In this document: positions 1 to 6,761 of the stretch, piece after piece
How positions within the stretch are numbered: position 1 is the first letter of the stretch
Layout of the letters: each line of letters starts with the position of its first letter
Origin: a bacterium
GTDB taxonomy: Bacteria > Hydrothermota > UBA3073 > JACQXS01 > JAGMCI01
NCBI GenBank assembly: GCA_030018315.1
Contig: JASEGA010000018.1
Coordinates: 1-43,197, forward strand
Length of the DNA stretch: 43,197 bases
Direction: 5' to 3'
Program-made: the position numbers and the translations under genes
The notes under the pieces: model-generated
Told to the model about the DNA's origin: nothing
Databases searched by the model: none
The model's input: the letters and a program-made list of their open reading frames with translations, nothing else

Positions 1-1
1 G

Positions 2-949
2 ATACCAGGACAGCCTCTTCATACAGTTATCTCTTACTATATAAAAGCAAAAGATGTATTAGGAAATACAAAGACGACACCAGAATATACATTCCGTATA
101 GAGCCTACTTATGAATTCTCTACCATTATATGTAATGCTTACAATGTGTTCATAACTACCAATGATGAGATTATAACCATCAAGCCAGATACACTTGATT
201 GCGGGATTCCTGATAAGAAGAAAGAAATAAGCTTTATTATTAATAAAACTGGCACACTTGGTTGGAGTGAGATTGTGGTTCCTTGGGATCTACTACATGG
301 GAATTCGGTGCTTGGTGGGTTCGTAGTGAAGCTTAATGATATTTCTGTAAACTGTGAGATTACAGAATTCCCGGGACACTTTACCAAAATATATTTTACT
401 TATGAAGATGGTGGCTATGTTACAATTTGTGCACCTATCTGTGTCGGTGATGTAAATGAAGATGGAAAGATTGATATGAAAGATATCCGTGAAGTAGCTA
501 AGCGATTTGGAGATACACCATGGTACTCAAACGCAGGTGTGCCATGGCTTCCGCGTGCTGATATAGATAAAAATAAAAAGATAGATATGAAAGATATAAG
601 ATTTGTAGCAAAGCTCTTTGGCCTCACAAAGGAAAGTGATATACTTGCACTCTTAGAAGATATCGTAGGCCATCCAATAGCGCCACCAGTGCTTACTTTG
701 TATCAGAACTTTCCTAATCCATTCTCATCTGGTACTTTAATAAGGTATGGAGTACCAAGAAATGGAAGGGTATCGCTTAAGGTGTATAACTCTGCTGGTC
801 AAATAGTAGAAACAATTGTTGATGAAGAGAAGCTACCTGGATATTACTCGGTGGGTTGGAGTTCCGAAAAAATGCCTGATGGTATCTATTTCTTACGACT
901 TGAGACTCAGGATAGGGTTATCACCAAAAAGATGATATTGGTGAAGTAA
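2..949 (+). CDS. T9SS cargo protein with dockerin repeats (3' part; 5' end outside window)
   Basis: The frame is open from base 2, so the GTG at 146 is not the real start; the gene begins left of the window. The N-terminal visible part (YYIKAKD...) resembles an Ig/Fn3-like beta-sandwich. Next come two dockerin-type calcium loops, DVNEDGKIDMKD and DIDKNKKIDMKD, about 40 residues apart and each followed by a hydrophobic helix. The last about 80 residues are a FlgD-like T9SS C-terminal sorting domain (QNFPNPF, then LKVYNSAGQ, DGIYFLRLE and a KK-rich end). From family knowledge, such domains direct export across the outer membrane and surface attachment or release. The catalytic or binding part is not visible, so the specific role is unknown. 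A rho-independent terminator follows. Confidence 0.85.
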   Translation: MPGQPLHTVISYYIKAKDVLGNTKTTPEYTFRIEPTYEFSTIICNAYNVFITTNDEIITIKPDTLDCGIPDKKKEISFIINKTGTLGWSEIVVPWDLLHGNSVLGGFVVKLNDISVNCEITEFPGHFTKIYFTYEDGGYVTICAPICVGDVNEDGKIDMKDIREVAKRFGDTPWYSNAGVPWLPRADIDKNKKIDMKDIRFVAKLFGLTKESDILALLEDIVGHPIAPPVLTLYQNFPNPFSSGTLIRYGVPRNGRVSLKVYNSAGQIVETIVDEEKLPGYYSVGWSSEKMPDGIYFLRLETQDRVITKKMILVK

Positions 950-967
950 AAGGCATCTCGTTGAGAT

Positions 968-1015
968 AGGTGAACAGGGGAGGTTGAAAAATCCTTCCTG
1001 CTCACCTTTTTATTT
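968..1015 (+). terminator. Rho-independent terminator after the dockerin/T9SS cargo gene
   Basis: AGGTGA-ACAGG...AGG pairs with CCT..CCTG-CTCACCT around an A-rich loop, with one internal mismatch, followed by TTTTT ATTT. It lies 18 bases after the stop codon at 949. Confidence 0.75.
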
Positions 1016-1084
1016 AAACTCTGCTAAATCGGAACCTTTCCATATATGAGGTGAAGCTGATAGGATAAGCTTCACTATTCCTAA

Positions 1085-1240
1085 TCTTTATATAAAATAT
1101 TGTTTTTATTTTTCCTAAATTGTAAGAGAGTATACCGGGATGATAGAGGCTTTCCAGCAGGCATTTATTTTGTAAAGTTTGTAGCCGTAAATTTTAAAGC
1201 AACTGAGAAACTGATTTTGATGCAGTTAGTACTTAGTTAA
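1085..1240 (+). pseudogene. Remnant of a T9SS C-terminal sorting domain
   Basis: In the frame ending with TAA at 1238-1240 the sequence from 1133 reads YRDDRGFPAGIYFVKF..., then KATEKLIL. This is the final strand pair of a T9SS sorting domain (compare PNGIYFVKMEAGKFTATRKL in the gene at 17562). The frame is blocked by a stop at 1082 and has no start codon or upstream domain. It is best read as the tail of a decayed second cargo gene placed downstream of the intact one. Confidence 0.6.
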
Positions 1241-1250
1241 CTCCGGTATT

Positions 1251-2591
1251 TCAGTGTTCTGTTACACCTGTGAAATTCCAGTTCTCTACTTTTATTGCCG
1301 GTACCATTGAGCCATATAAAAATGGTAGCCCATAGTGCTCACCACTCGCAATAAGTATAGGTTGTGAGATTTCGGATACATTTGACAAAGCTTCTAATAT
1401 ACTTTGGGTAAATCGGAGATTTTTTAAAGGCTTTGATAGCTTACCATTTTCAATTAAATAAGTACCATCCCTTGTCATACCTGTTATTGTTAGGGTCATT
1501 GGGTCTATGACATTTGTATAGTGAAATCTTGTTACAAGTATACCTTTTTTTGTAGACTTAATCATATCTTCAAGGGTTGAACCGCCACCCCCCATAAATA
1601 AATTAGATGGTACAGGTCCTATTGTAGTGCTTCCAGTTGAGTGGCCTGTAGACTCTTTACCAGCTTTTTTAGCAGTGGTAAGGTCGTAAACTAAGCCAGT
1701 GGCTACACCGTTTTCAATTAGAGATACCCTTGTTTTTGGTACGCCCTCAAAATCAAATGGAAACGCAAATCCAATTGGGTCAAGTCCATCATCCCATATT
1801 GTTATATTCTCACCTACTACTTTTTTACCTAATTTGCCACATAAAGGACTTCTACCTTCCTGGTATCTAAGTGCATTGAATCCAAAATAAGCAAGATAAG
1901 ATAAAAGGTCGGCAACAGCAAGCTCTTCCATTATGACTTCGTATTTTCCACATTCAATTTTGGACGGATTTTGAGCCAGTTTTGCCTTTGTTATAGCTTT
2001 ATCTGCGACACTTTCATAATCTATTTTGTTTATATCCCTTGAACCTGCTTGGGCATAACCAGAACCAGAGTTTCCTATAATTATTGTATTCAAGAAGGCT
2101 GATGTGCTCAAGTTATAAACAAATAGATGATTTGAGTTTGCAATACATATTTCTAATACATCTGTAGATAAACTACCAAAAGATTGTAAATCTTGTGCCC
2201 TACGGATGATTGACTTACAGACTTTTGCCATCTTTTGAGGCGTTAACTCTTTAGTTGATGAAATGAAGCTTTCTACTTCTATAATTGATTTTGGCCCCGG
2301 AAAGCATGGAAAGTCTTCATTTTTTGGGCTTATTTTTGATACCTCTTGTGCTTTATCTATTATAGCCTCTATTGTATCAGGACGGTTTGTGATGGCTTCA
2401 CCAATACGATTTTCATTTACACACTTTACTCCTATAAATATATTTTCTTCACTCATATTTTGATGTATGTATGAATTTGCAAATCTTGTAAGTTTTGAAT
2501 CCCAAGTGTAAATAGAGACTTGGGTTGATTCAGCTTTAGAATATGTTAGAGCCCTATTTACAAGCTCCCTTAATGCTTTTTCACCCCACAT
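1251..2591 (-). CDS. TldE/PmbA-like subunit of a TldD/TldE metalloprotease
   Basis: The 446-residue protein matches the TldD/PmbA family in length and order: an N-terminal alpha/beta domain, then the conserved C-terminal beta-rich region with GRSPLCGKLGKKV, a VYDLTTAKKAG segment, the TGS-rich stretch and the VTxxHYTNxIDPxTxxITGMTRDGTYLIENGK block. I see no HExxxH zinc motif, which in the family marks TldD; this is therefore the inactive-partner type (TldE/PmbA). No tldD is in the window. From family knowledge TldD/E cleaves unfolded or modified peptides in the cytoplasm. Start ATG at 2591 is supported by the promoter at 2600-2628, whose -10 box ends 8 nt before the ATG, implying a leaderless mRNA. 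Confidence 0.85.
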   Translation of the reverse strand: MWGEKALRELVNRALTYSKAESTQVSIYTWDSKLTRFANSYIHQNMSEENIFIGVKCVNENRIGEAITNRPDTIEAIIDKAQEVSKISPKNEDFPCFPGPKSIIEVESFISSTKELTPQKMAKVCKSIIRRAQDLQSFGSLSTDVLEICIANSNHLFVYNLSTSAFLNTIIIGNSGSGYAQAGSRDINKIDYESVADKAITKAKLAQNPSKIECGKYEVIMEELAVADLLSYLAYFGFNALRYQEGRSPLCGKLGKKVVGENITIWDDGLDPIGFAFPFDFEGVPKTRVSLIENGVATGLVYDLTTAKKAGKESTGHSTGSTTIGPVPSNLFMGGGGSTLEDMIKSTKKGILVTRFHYTNVIDPMTLTITGMTRDGTYLIENGKLSKPLKNLRFTQSILEALSNVSEISQPILIASGEHYGLPFLYGSMVPAIKVENWNFTGVTEH

Positions 2592-2599
2592 ATATTACT

Positions 2600-2628
2600 A
2601 TGTTATTCTATATTGCAAAGAATGTCAA
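2600..2628 (-). promoter_or_regulatory. Sigma70-type promoter of the tldE-like gene, leaderless arrangement
   Basis: Read on the minus strand: TTGACA (2628-2623), 17 nt, TAACAT (2605-2600), then 8 nt to the ATG at 2591. Transcription would start at or next to the start codon. Confidence 0.55.
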
Positions 2629-2710
2629 GGATAAAAATTCAAATACAAGCCATAGATTTCATTGCGTAGAAAGAATATTTTAATCTGTGCAACCTGTGCT
2701 TTCTTTTTAC

Positions 2711-2738
2711 TTGACATTTGTGAACTCTTGCATATGAT
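2711..2738 (+). promoter_or_regulatory. Sigma70-type promoter of the TPR gene, leaderless arrangement
   Basis: TTGACA at 2711-2716, 16 nt spacer, TATGAT at 2733-2738, then 6 nt to the ATG at 2745. No Shine-Dalgarno can fit between the predicted transcription start and the ATG. Confidence 0.6.
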
Positions 2739-2744
2739 TAAACT

Positions 2745-3410
2745 ATGGTTTTAGAATTGGTATTTTTAATAATGAGTTTTGGTCAACTAAATGTTGCTCA
2801 CACTGAAATTACCGACTCTCTTGTAAGATATTATTTAGAAACGGGTGAACTAAAAAAGGTAGATGAACTTTCTAATGAAATCAACGATAATTTCTTACTC
2901 GGTGAGCTTGCTTATTTTAGTCACAAATTTGACAAAGCCATCAAATTCTACTCCCTGGTGCCGTTAGATTCTGAGGATGCAAATGATGCAATTTATCGGA
3001 TAATTTTTATTAAAGAAAATAAGAATGCAGAGCTACAAGATTATGTGACCGCAGAACTATTTGGTAGACAAAAGAAATGGGACAAGGGGATTGAAATTTT
3101 AAAAAAGATGAAGGAGAATAAATCAACAATTGCTCCTTCAGCTTCAATTCTTTTAGCAAACTTTATTGAACAAAAAGGCGACCTTAATGGAGCACTTAAA
3201 GAGTATCAAAATTTTATAAATAGATTTGATACAAATGTCATTGCAAACGATAGAGAAGCAATCTTGCCACAGATTTTATTAAAGATGGGCAAAATTTATA
3301 CTACACTGGGAAGAATAAAAGAAGCTAGTGAATCATATCGACAGATTTTACTTAAGTACCCAAAATCATGTGTTGCTCCTATCGCTAGAGAGAGACTTGA
3401 GAACTTATGA
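2745..3410 (+). CDS. Tetratricopeptide-repeat protein, probably exported
   Basis: The 221-residue protein begins with a short hydrophobic stretch (VLELVFLIMSF) that could be a minimal signal sequence. TPR-like helix pairs follow: NFLLGELAYFSHKFDKAIKFY near residues 50-70, a second around ILLANFIEQKGDLNGALKEY near 140-160, and a third LLKMGKIYTTLGRIKEASESYR near 190-210. TPRs are protein-binding scaffolds; no catalytic motif is present. The stop overlaps the start of the next gene by 4 bases (ATGA), which points to translational coupling and a shared job with the 'asparagine synthetase B'-like protein. The start at 2745 agrees with the promoter just upstream. Confidence 0.8.
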   Translation: MVLELVFLIMSFGQLNVAHTEITDSLVRYYLETGELKKVDELSNEINDNFLLGELAYFSHKFDKAIKFYSLVPLDSEDANDAIYRIIFIKENKNAELQDYVTAELFGRQKKWDKGIEILKKMKENKSTIAPSASILLANFIEQKGDLNGALKEYQNFINRFDTNVIANDREAILPQILLKMGKIYTTLGRIKEASESYRQILLKYPKSCVAPIARERLENL

Positions 3411-4624
3411 TTCTATTTTTTTATATTATTGGGACACTACTCCTTATACCAATGGATTTAACTCAAGCTGACCATTTACGGGCTTATGGTATAGCTTACT
3501 ATGCACTTGAGAAGACGATAAAAGTGGAGTGGCTACTTAACTATAAAGGAGGCTCATTCTTGATGAGTTATAATCCTGAAATTGAAGAGCTCTGTAAAAT
3601 AAGGGGTGTAAATTATAAAATTTTAGATGAACCTACAGTTCAAAGCATATATAACACAATAGAGATAGAGAATATGGAGAGGATAGAGCTTACTGTTGCC
3701 CCTAGGGTAGCTGTTTATGTACCACCAGATAATTCACCGTGGGATGATGCGGTGAGAATAGCACTTGAGTATGCTAAAGTACCTTATGATAAAGTATGGG
3801 ATGAAGAGGTACTTGGGGGGGCACTTTCAAATTATGATTGGCTACATTTACACCACGAAGATTTTACTGGTCAATATGGTAAATTTTATGGTAGCTTCCG
3901 GAATGCACAATGGTTCAAGGAAGAGGTTAGAGTTAACGAACTTATGGCAAAGAAGCTTGGATTTAAAAAAGTATGGCAACTAAAACATCAGGTAGCTAAG
4001 AAAATAAGAGAGTATGTGAATAATGGTGGCTTTTTATTTGCTATGTGCTCAGCTACTGAGACAATTGATATTGCTATTTCTGCATACGGAATTGATATAG
4101 TGCCTTTACTTGATGGAGACGGATTTGAAGAAAACTGTCAAGATAAGCTTAATTTTGAAAGTACTTTTGCATTTAAAGATTTTGAAGTAGACCTTAATCC
4201 AATGATGTACAGACATTCAAGTATAGATGTGACTAATGAGGCGCGGGCAAGGGGTGAGAATGTGAATTTTGAGCTCTTCAACTTTTCTGCCAAATATGAC
4301 CCTATTCCTACTCTTTTAACTCAGAATCATACAAGAGTTATAAAAGAATTTTTGGGCCAAACTACAGGATTTAGGCGAAATTTGATTAAGGAGGGTATAG
4401 TAATATTAGGAGATATAAAAGGAACAGAGGAAGTTAAGTACTTATACGGTGATTATGGCAAAGGGTTTTTTACATTTTATGGCGGCCATGACCCAGAAGA
4501 TTACGCTCATCTTGTGGGTGACCCACCAACGAGGCTTGAGTTGTATCCTAATTCGCCAGGTTATAGGTTGATTTTAGATAACCTGCTATTCCCAGCCGCT
4601 AAATCAAAACGGCTAAAGACATAA
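3407..4624 (+). CDS. Conserved exported protein of the family often labelled 'asparagine synthetase B'
   Basis: A 405-residue protein with an N-terminal hydrophobic segment (about residues 1-15), then LIPMDLTQADHLRAYGIAYY, WLLNYKGGSF, a central DWLHLHHEDFTGQYGKF block, GGFLFAMCSATET, LLTQNHTRVIKEF and, near the end, FTFYGGHDPEDYAHLVGDPP. I recognise this as a strongly conserved family of Bacteroidetes-like genomes that automated pipelines call asparagine synthetase B. The sequence has neither the N-terminal Cys-1 glutaminase domain nor the PP-loop synthetase domain of AsnB, so that name is unsupported. The GGxxFAMCS segment recalls class I glutamine-amidotransferase-like folds (inference). 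Function unknown. It is coupled to the TPR gene, and its stop lies 4 bases from the stop of the convergent oxidoreductase gene. Confidence 0.8.
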   Translation: MILFFYIIGTLLLIPMDLTQADHLRAYGIAYYALEKTIKVEWLLNYKGGSFLMSYNPEIEELCKIRGVNYKILDEPTVQSIYNTIEIENMERIELTVAPRVAVYVPPDNSPWDDAVRIALEYAKVPYDKVWDEEVLGGALSNYDWLHLHHEDFTGQYGKFYGSFRNAQWFKEEVRVNELMAKKLGFKKVWQLKHQVAKKIREYVNNGGFLFAMCSATETIDIAISAYGIDIVPLLDGDGFEENCQDKLNFESTFAFKDFEVDLNPMMYRHSSIDVTNEARARGENVNFELFNFSAKYDPIPTLLTQNHTRVIKEFLGQTTGFRRNLIKEGIVILGDIKGTEEVKYLYGDYGKGFFTFYGGHDPEDYAHLVGDPPTRLELYPNSPGYRLILDNLLFPAAKSKRLKT

Positions 4625-4628
4625 AATT

Positions 4629-5636
4629 CTACTTAACCTTTATTACTCCTCCACCATTTCTAATTGATTCTTCTGCAAGTTCCAAATATTTAATGACCTT
4701 GATTCCTGAACTGCCATCAGTTTTTGGCGTCTCTTTATACTCGACGCACCTTATAAAATGACTTATTTCAGCCTTGAGTGGCTCAACACTGGATAAAACT
4801 GGTGCAGTTATATCACTAGTCCGATAAGATAATTGGAATTCACCAAAATTCATAGGTTCAGGCACTAAGACTCCCATATCAAATATTCGCACTTTTTCAG
4901 ATAAGTTTGTATCATCATAAACTATCATTTTTTTAGATCCCACAATTACAGTATTTCTTAGTTTGCTGGGTGCTAACCATGAAACATGTATATTAACAAG
5001 GATATCTGATGGAAATGTTAGCGTCAGGAATGCTACATCCGGCTTATCTTTTATTACAGAGCCCTTTCCAACTGCCTGGATTGAAAGGGGCTCTTCATTA
5101 AGCCAATAAAAAATCATAGAAAGGTCATGCGATGCGAGGTCCCATATTACCGATTCATCCTTTCTGTGTATTCCCAGATTTACGCGAGTAGACGAAATAT
5201 AGTAAATATCACCTATCTCTCTTTTCTCTAATAATTCCTTAATTTTTATTACAGCAGACGCGTATTCAAGGATATGTCCTACCATTAGAGTAACATTGTT
5301 TTGGGTTGCTAGACGCACAAGCTCATTGCCTTCATTAACAGAGCTTACGAATGGCTTTTCAACAAATATAGATTTGCCTGCTTCTATACCTTTCTTTGCT
5401 AATAGATAATGAGAAGATAAAGGGGTTGCTATAAATACAGCTTGGATTGATGCATCACTAAATATTTCGTCACTATATTTGGTTACCTTAATTTCGGGAT
5501 AACGAGCGACAATGTTTTTAAGCCTGTCTTCATTTATATCACAACAATATTTTAGTGTGCAATTTGGGTGTTCATGTAATATTCTTACAATGTTAGGTCC
5601 CCAGTAACCGCACCCAATAACAGCAGTTGTTATCAT
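4629..5636 (-). CDS. Gfo/Idh/MocA-family NAD(P)-dependent sugar oxidoreductase
   Basis: 335 residues. The N-terminal Rossmann fold starts with VIGCGYWGPNIVR (GxGxxG-like) near residue 6, continues with FIATPLSSHYLLAKKGIEAGK and the family lysine motif EKPF near residue 94. The C-terminal beta-sheet domain contains DLASHDLSMIFYW, whose histidine is in the usual catalytic area. The closest functional group I would suggest is the WlbA/WbpB type, which oxidises the 3-position of UDP-HexNAc(A) sugars for surface polysaccharides; this fits the exopolysaccharide genes upstream on the same strand, but the substrate is not shown by the sequence. A 204-base gap with hairpins separates it from the sugar transferase, so it may have its own promoter. 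Confidence 0.85.
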   Translation of the reverse strand: MITTAVIGCGYWGPNIVRILHEHPNCTLKYCCDINEDRLKNIVARYPEIKVTKYSDEIFSDASIQAVFIATPLSSHYLLAKKGIEAGKSIFVEKPFVSSVNEGNELVRLATQNNVTLMVGHILEYASAVIKIKELLEKREIGDIYYISSTRVNLGIHRKDESVIWDLASHDLSMIFYWLNEEPLSIQAVGKGSVIKDKPDVAFLTLTFPSDILVNIHVSWLAPSKLRNTVIVGSKKMIVYDDTNLSEKVRIFDMGVLVPEPMNFGEFQLSYRTSDITAPVLSSVEPLKAEISHFIRCVEYKETPKTDGSSGIKVIKYLELAEESIRNGGGVIKVK

Positions 5637-5730
5637 ATTTTGTTACTATTTAGCTATCCAATCTCTAAATTTATCACTAAAAATAAAAATGTAAATGAAA
5701 AATGAGAATGGCAGAGAAATTGTGTACTCC

Positions 5731-5800
5731 GTAATTTACACAAAATTACTGACATAACCTCTTCTACTGTTTTACTTTTAGACTATTAGACTTTTAGTCT
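5731..5800. repeat. Two short hairpins in the spacer between oxidoreductase and sugar-transferase genes
   Basis: GTAATTT (5731-5737) and AAATTAC (5743-5749) form a 7-bp stem with a 5-nt loop. AGACTA (5780-5785) can pair with TAGTCT (5795-5800). Neither has a clear U-run, so I do not call them terminators. The rest of 5637-5840 is AT-rich with no gene. Confidence 0.4.
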
Positions 5801-5840
5801 ATTTATTTTGATTTTTGCTTTTTTAATTTTTAACTTTCAC

Positions 5841-6755
5841 TTAATACGCTCCTTTTAGGGACAGTACCATTGGAATTGTGCGTAATAGGATTTTTAAGTC
5901 TGTCAACAGAGATTTGTTTGTTGCATAATAAAGGTCTAGAACTACCATATCATTGAAGGGGATAAGACTTCTACCCATTACTTGCCAGAGGCCTGTTATT
6001 CCTGGTTTTGTGCACAAGCGGGCTTTATGCCAGTCTTCATATAACTCAACTTCGTAAGGAATTGGAGGACGAGGACCTACTAAACTCATTTCGCCTCGTA
6101 GCACATTTATAAGTTGGGGCAGCTCGTCTATTGATAGGATTCTGAGCCATCTTCCAATTGGTGTTACCCTTGGATCATTTGTTAGCTTGTATACTTTCCT
6201 GCCTGACGGCAAGAGAGGTTGTCTGTCATTGCGAGCCACACCTATACTGTCATTGCAAGCGATAGCGAAGCAATCTATACCAAGGTCATTTTGGAGTTGG
6301 TCTTTTATAAATTTCTCAATGTAATTATAATGGATTTTTGGTTCATTTGAGGCTTCCATAGTTCTAAACTTGTAAAAATTAAATGTCTTACCAATCCCAT
6401 TAACCCGGACTTGACGAAATATGACAGGCCCCTTTGAACTTAACTTTGTTAGAATAGAACTAATAAGGAAGAGAGGTGCAGTTCCAATAATAGCTAATAC
6501 CCCAATAAAAATATCCATCACTCTTTTTAATAGATAATCTGCTTTTTGATATTTTTTAAAGATGAGATAGCCATTTTTTATAAGTTTTGAGAATAATTTA
6601 TCTGTTTTCACATATACATCTACAAAATCTACGTATCTCAAAACAATGTTTACAATATCTTTTGCACATAAGTTTGGGATATCTATTTTTACCATGTTAA
6701 TTCCAGGTGGTAAATCTCTATTTAAATCTTCAACCCTATTTATCACAAGTTCCAT
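5841..6755 (-). CDS. Polyprenyl-phosphate sugar-1-phosphate transferase (WbaP/EpsE-like), with repeat-encoded insertion
   Basis: 304 residues. This enzyme class transfers a sugar-phosphate from a nucleotide sugar to undecaprenyl phosphate, the first membrane step of exopolysaccharide synthesis. Visible landmarks are a basic/amphipathic KRVMD (about 77-81) with one hydrophobic helix (about 82-104), the GKTFNFYKFRTM motif (122-133), the DPRVTPIGRWLR...DELPQL block (194-216), MSLVGPRPP and KPGITGLWQVMGR near 255. The large N-terminal membrane part of WbaP is replaced by a short soluble stretch. Residues 160-186 (IDCFAIACNDS...LLPSGR) are encoded by a 78-base palindromic repeat composite and lie between two family motifs, so they are probably a tolerated insertion. 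It is the last gene of the SLBB-kinase-leuS run, 6 bases after leuS. Confidence 0.88.
   Translation of the reverse strand: MELVINRVEDLNRDLPPGINMVKIDIPNLCAKDIVNIVLRYVDFVDVYVKTDKLFSKLIKNGYLIFKKYQKADYLLKRVMDIFIGVLAIIGTAPLFLISSILTKLSSKGPVIFRQVRVNGIGKTFNFYKFRTMEASNEPKIHYNYIEKFIKDQLQNDLGIDCFAIACNDSIGVARNDRQPLLPSGRKVYKLTNDPRVTPIGRWLRILSIDELPQLINVLRGEMSLVGPRPPIPYEVELYEDWHKARLCTKPGITGLWQVMGRSLIPFNDMVVLDLYYATNKSLLTDLKILLRTIPMVLSLKGAY
6199..6276. repeat. Composite palindromic repeat inserted in frame in the sugar-transferase gene
   Basis: Plus-strand order: CTGCCTGACGGCAAG (6199-6213), a truncated GTCATTGCGAGC (6225-6236), then a full unit running from GTCATTGCAAGC to GCGAAGCAATCT (6249-6276). Both sequence types recur outside genes at 12909-12971 in the same order, and the second type again at 13035-13062. 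The total is 78 bases, exactly 26 codons, so the host frame is kept. Confidence 0.85.
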
Positions 6756-6761
6756 TGGATT

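Noticed and set aside
1251-2591. Active TldD protease
   Set aside because: No HExxxH motif is present; the sequence fits the TldE/PmbA partner type.
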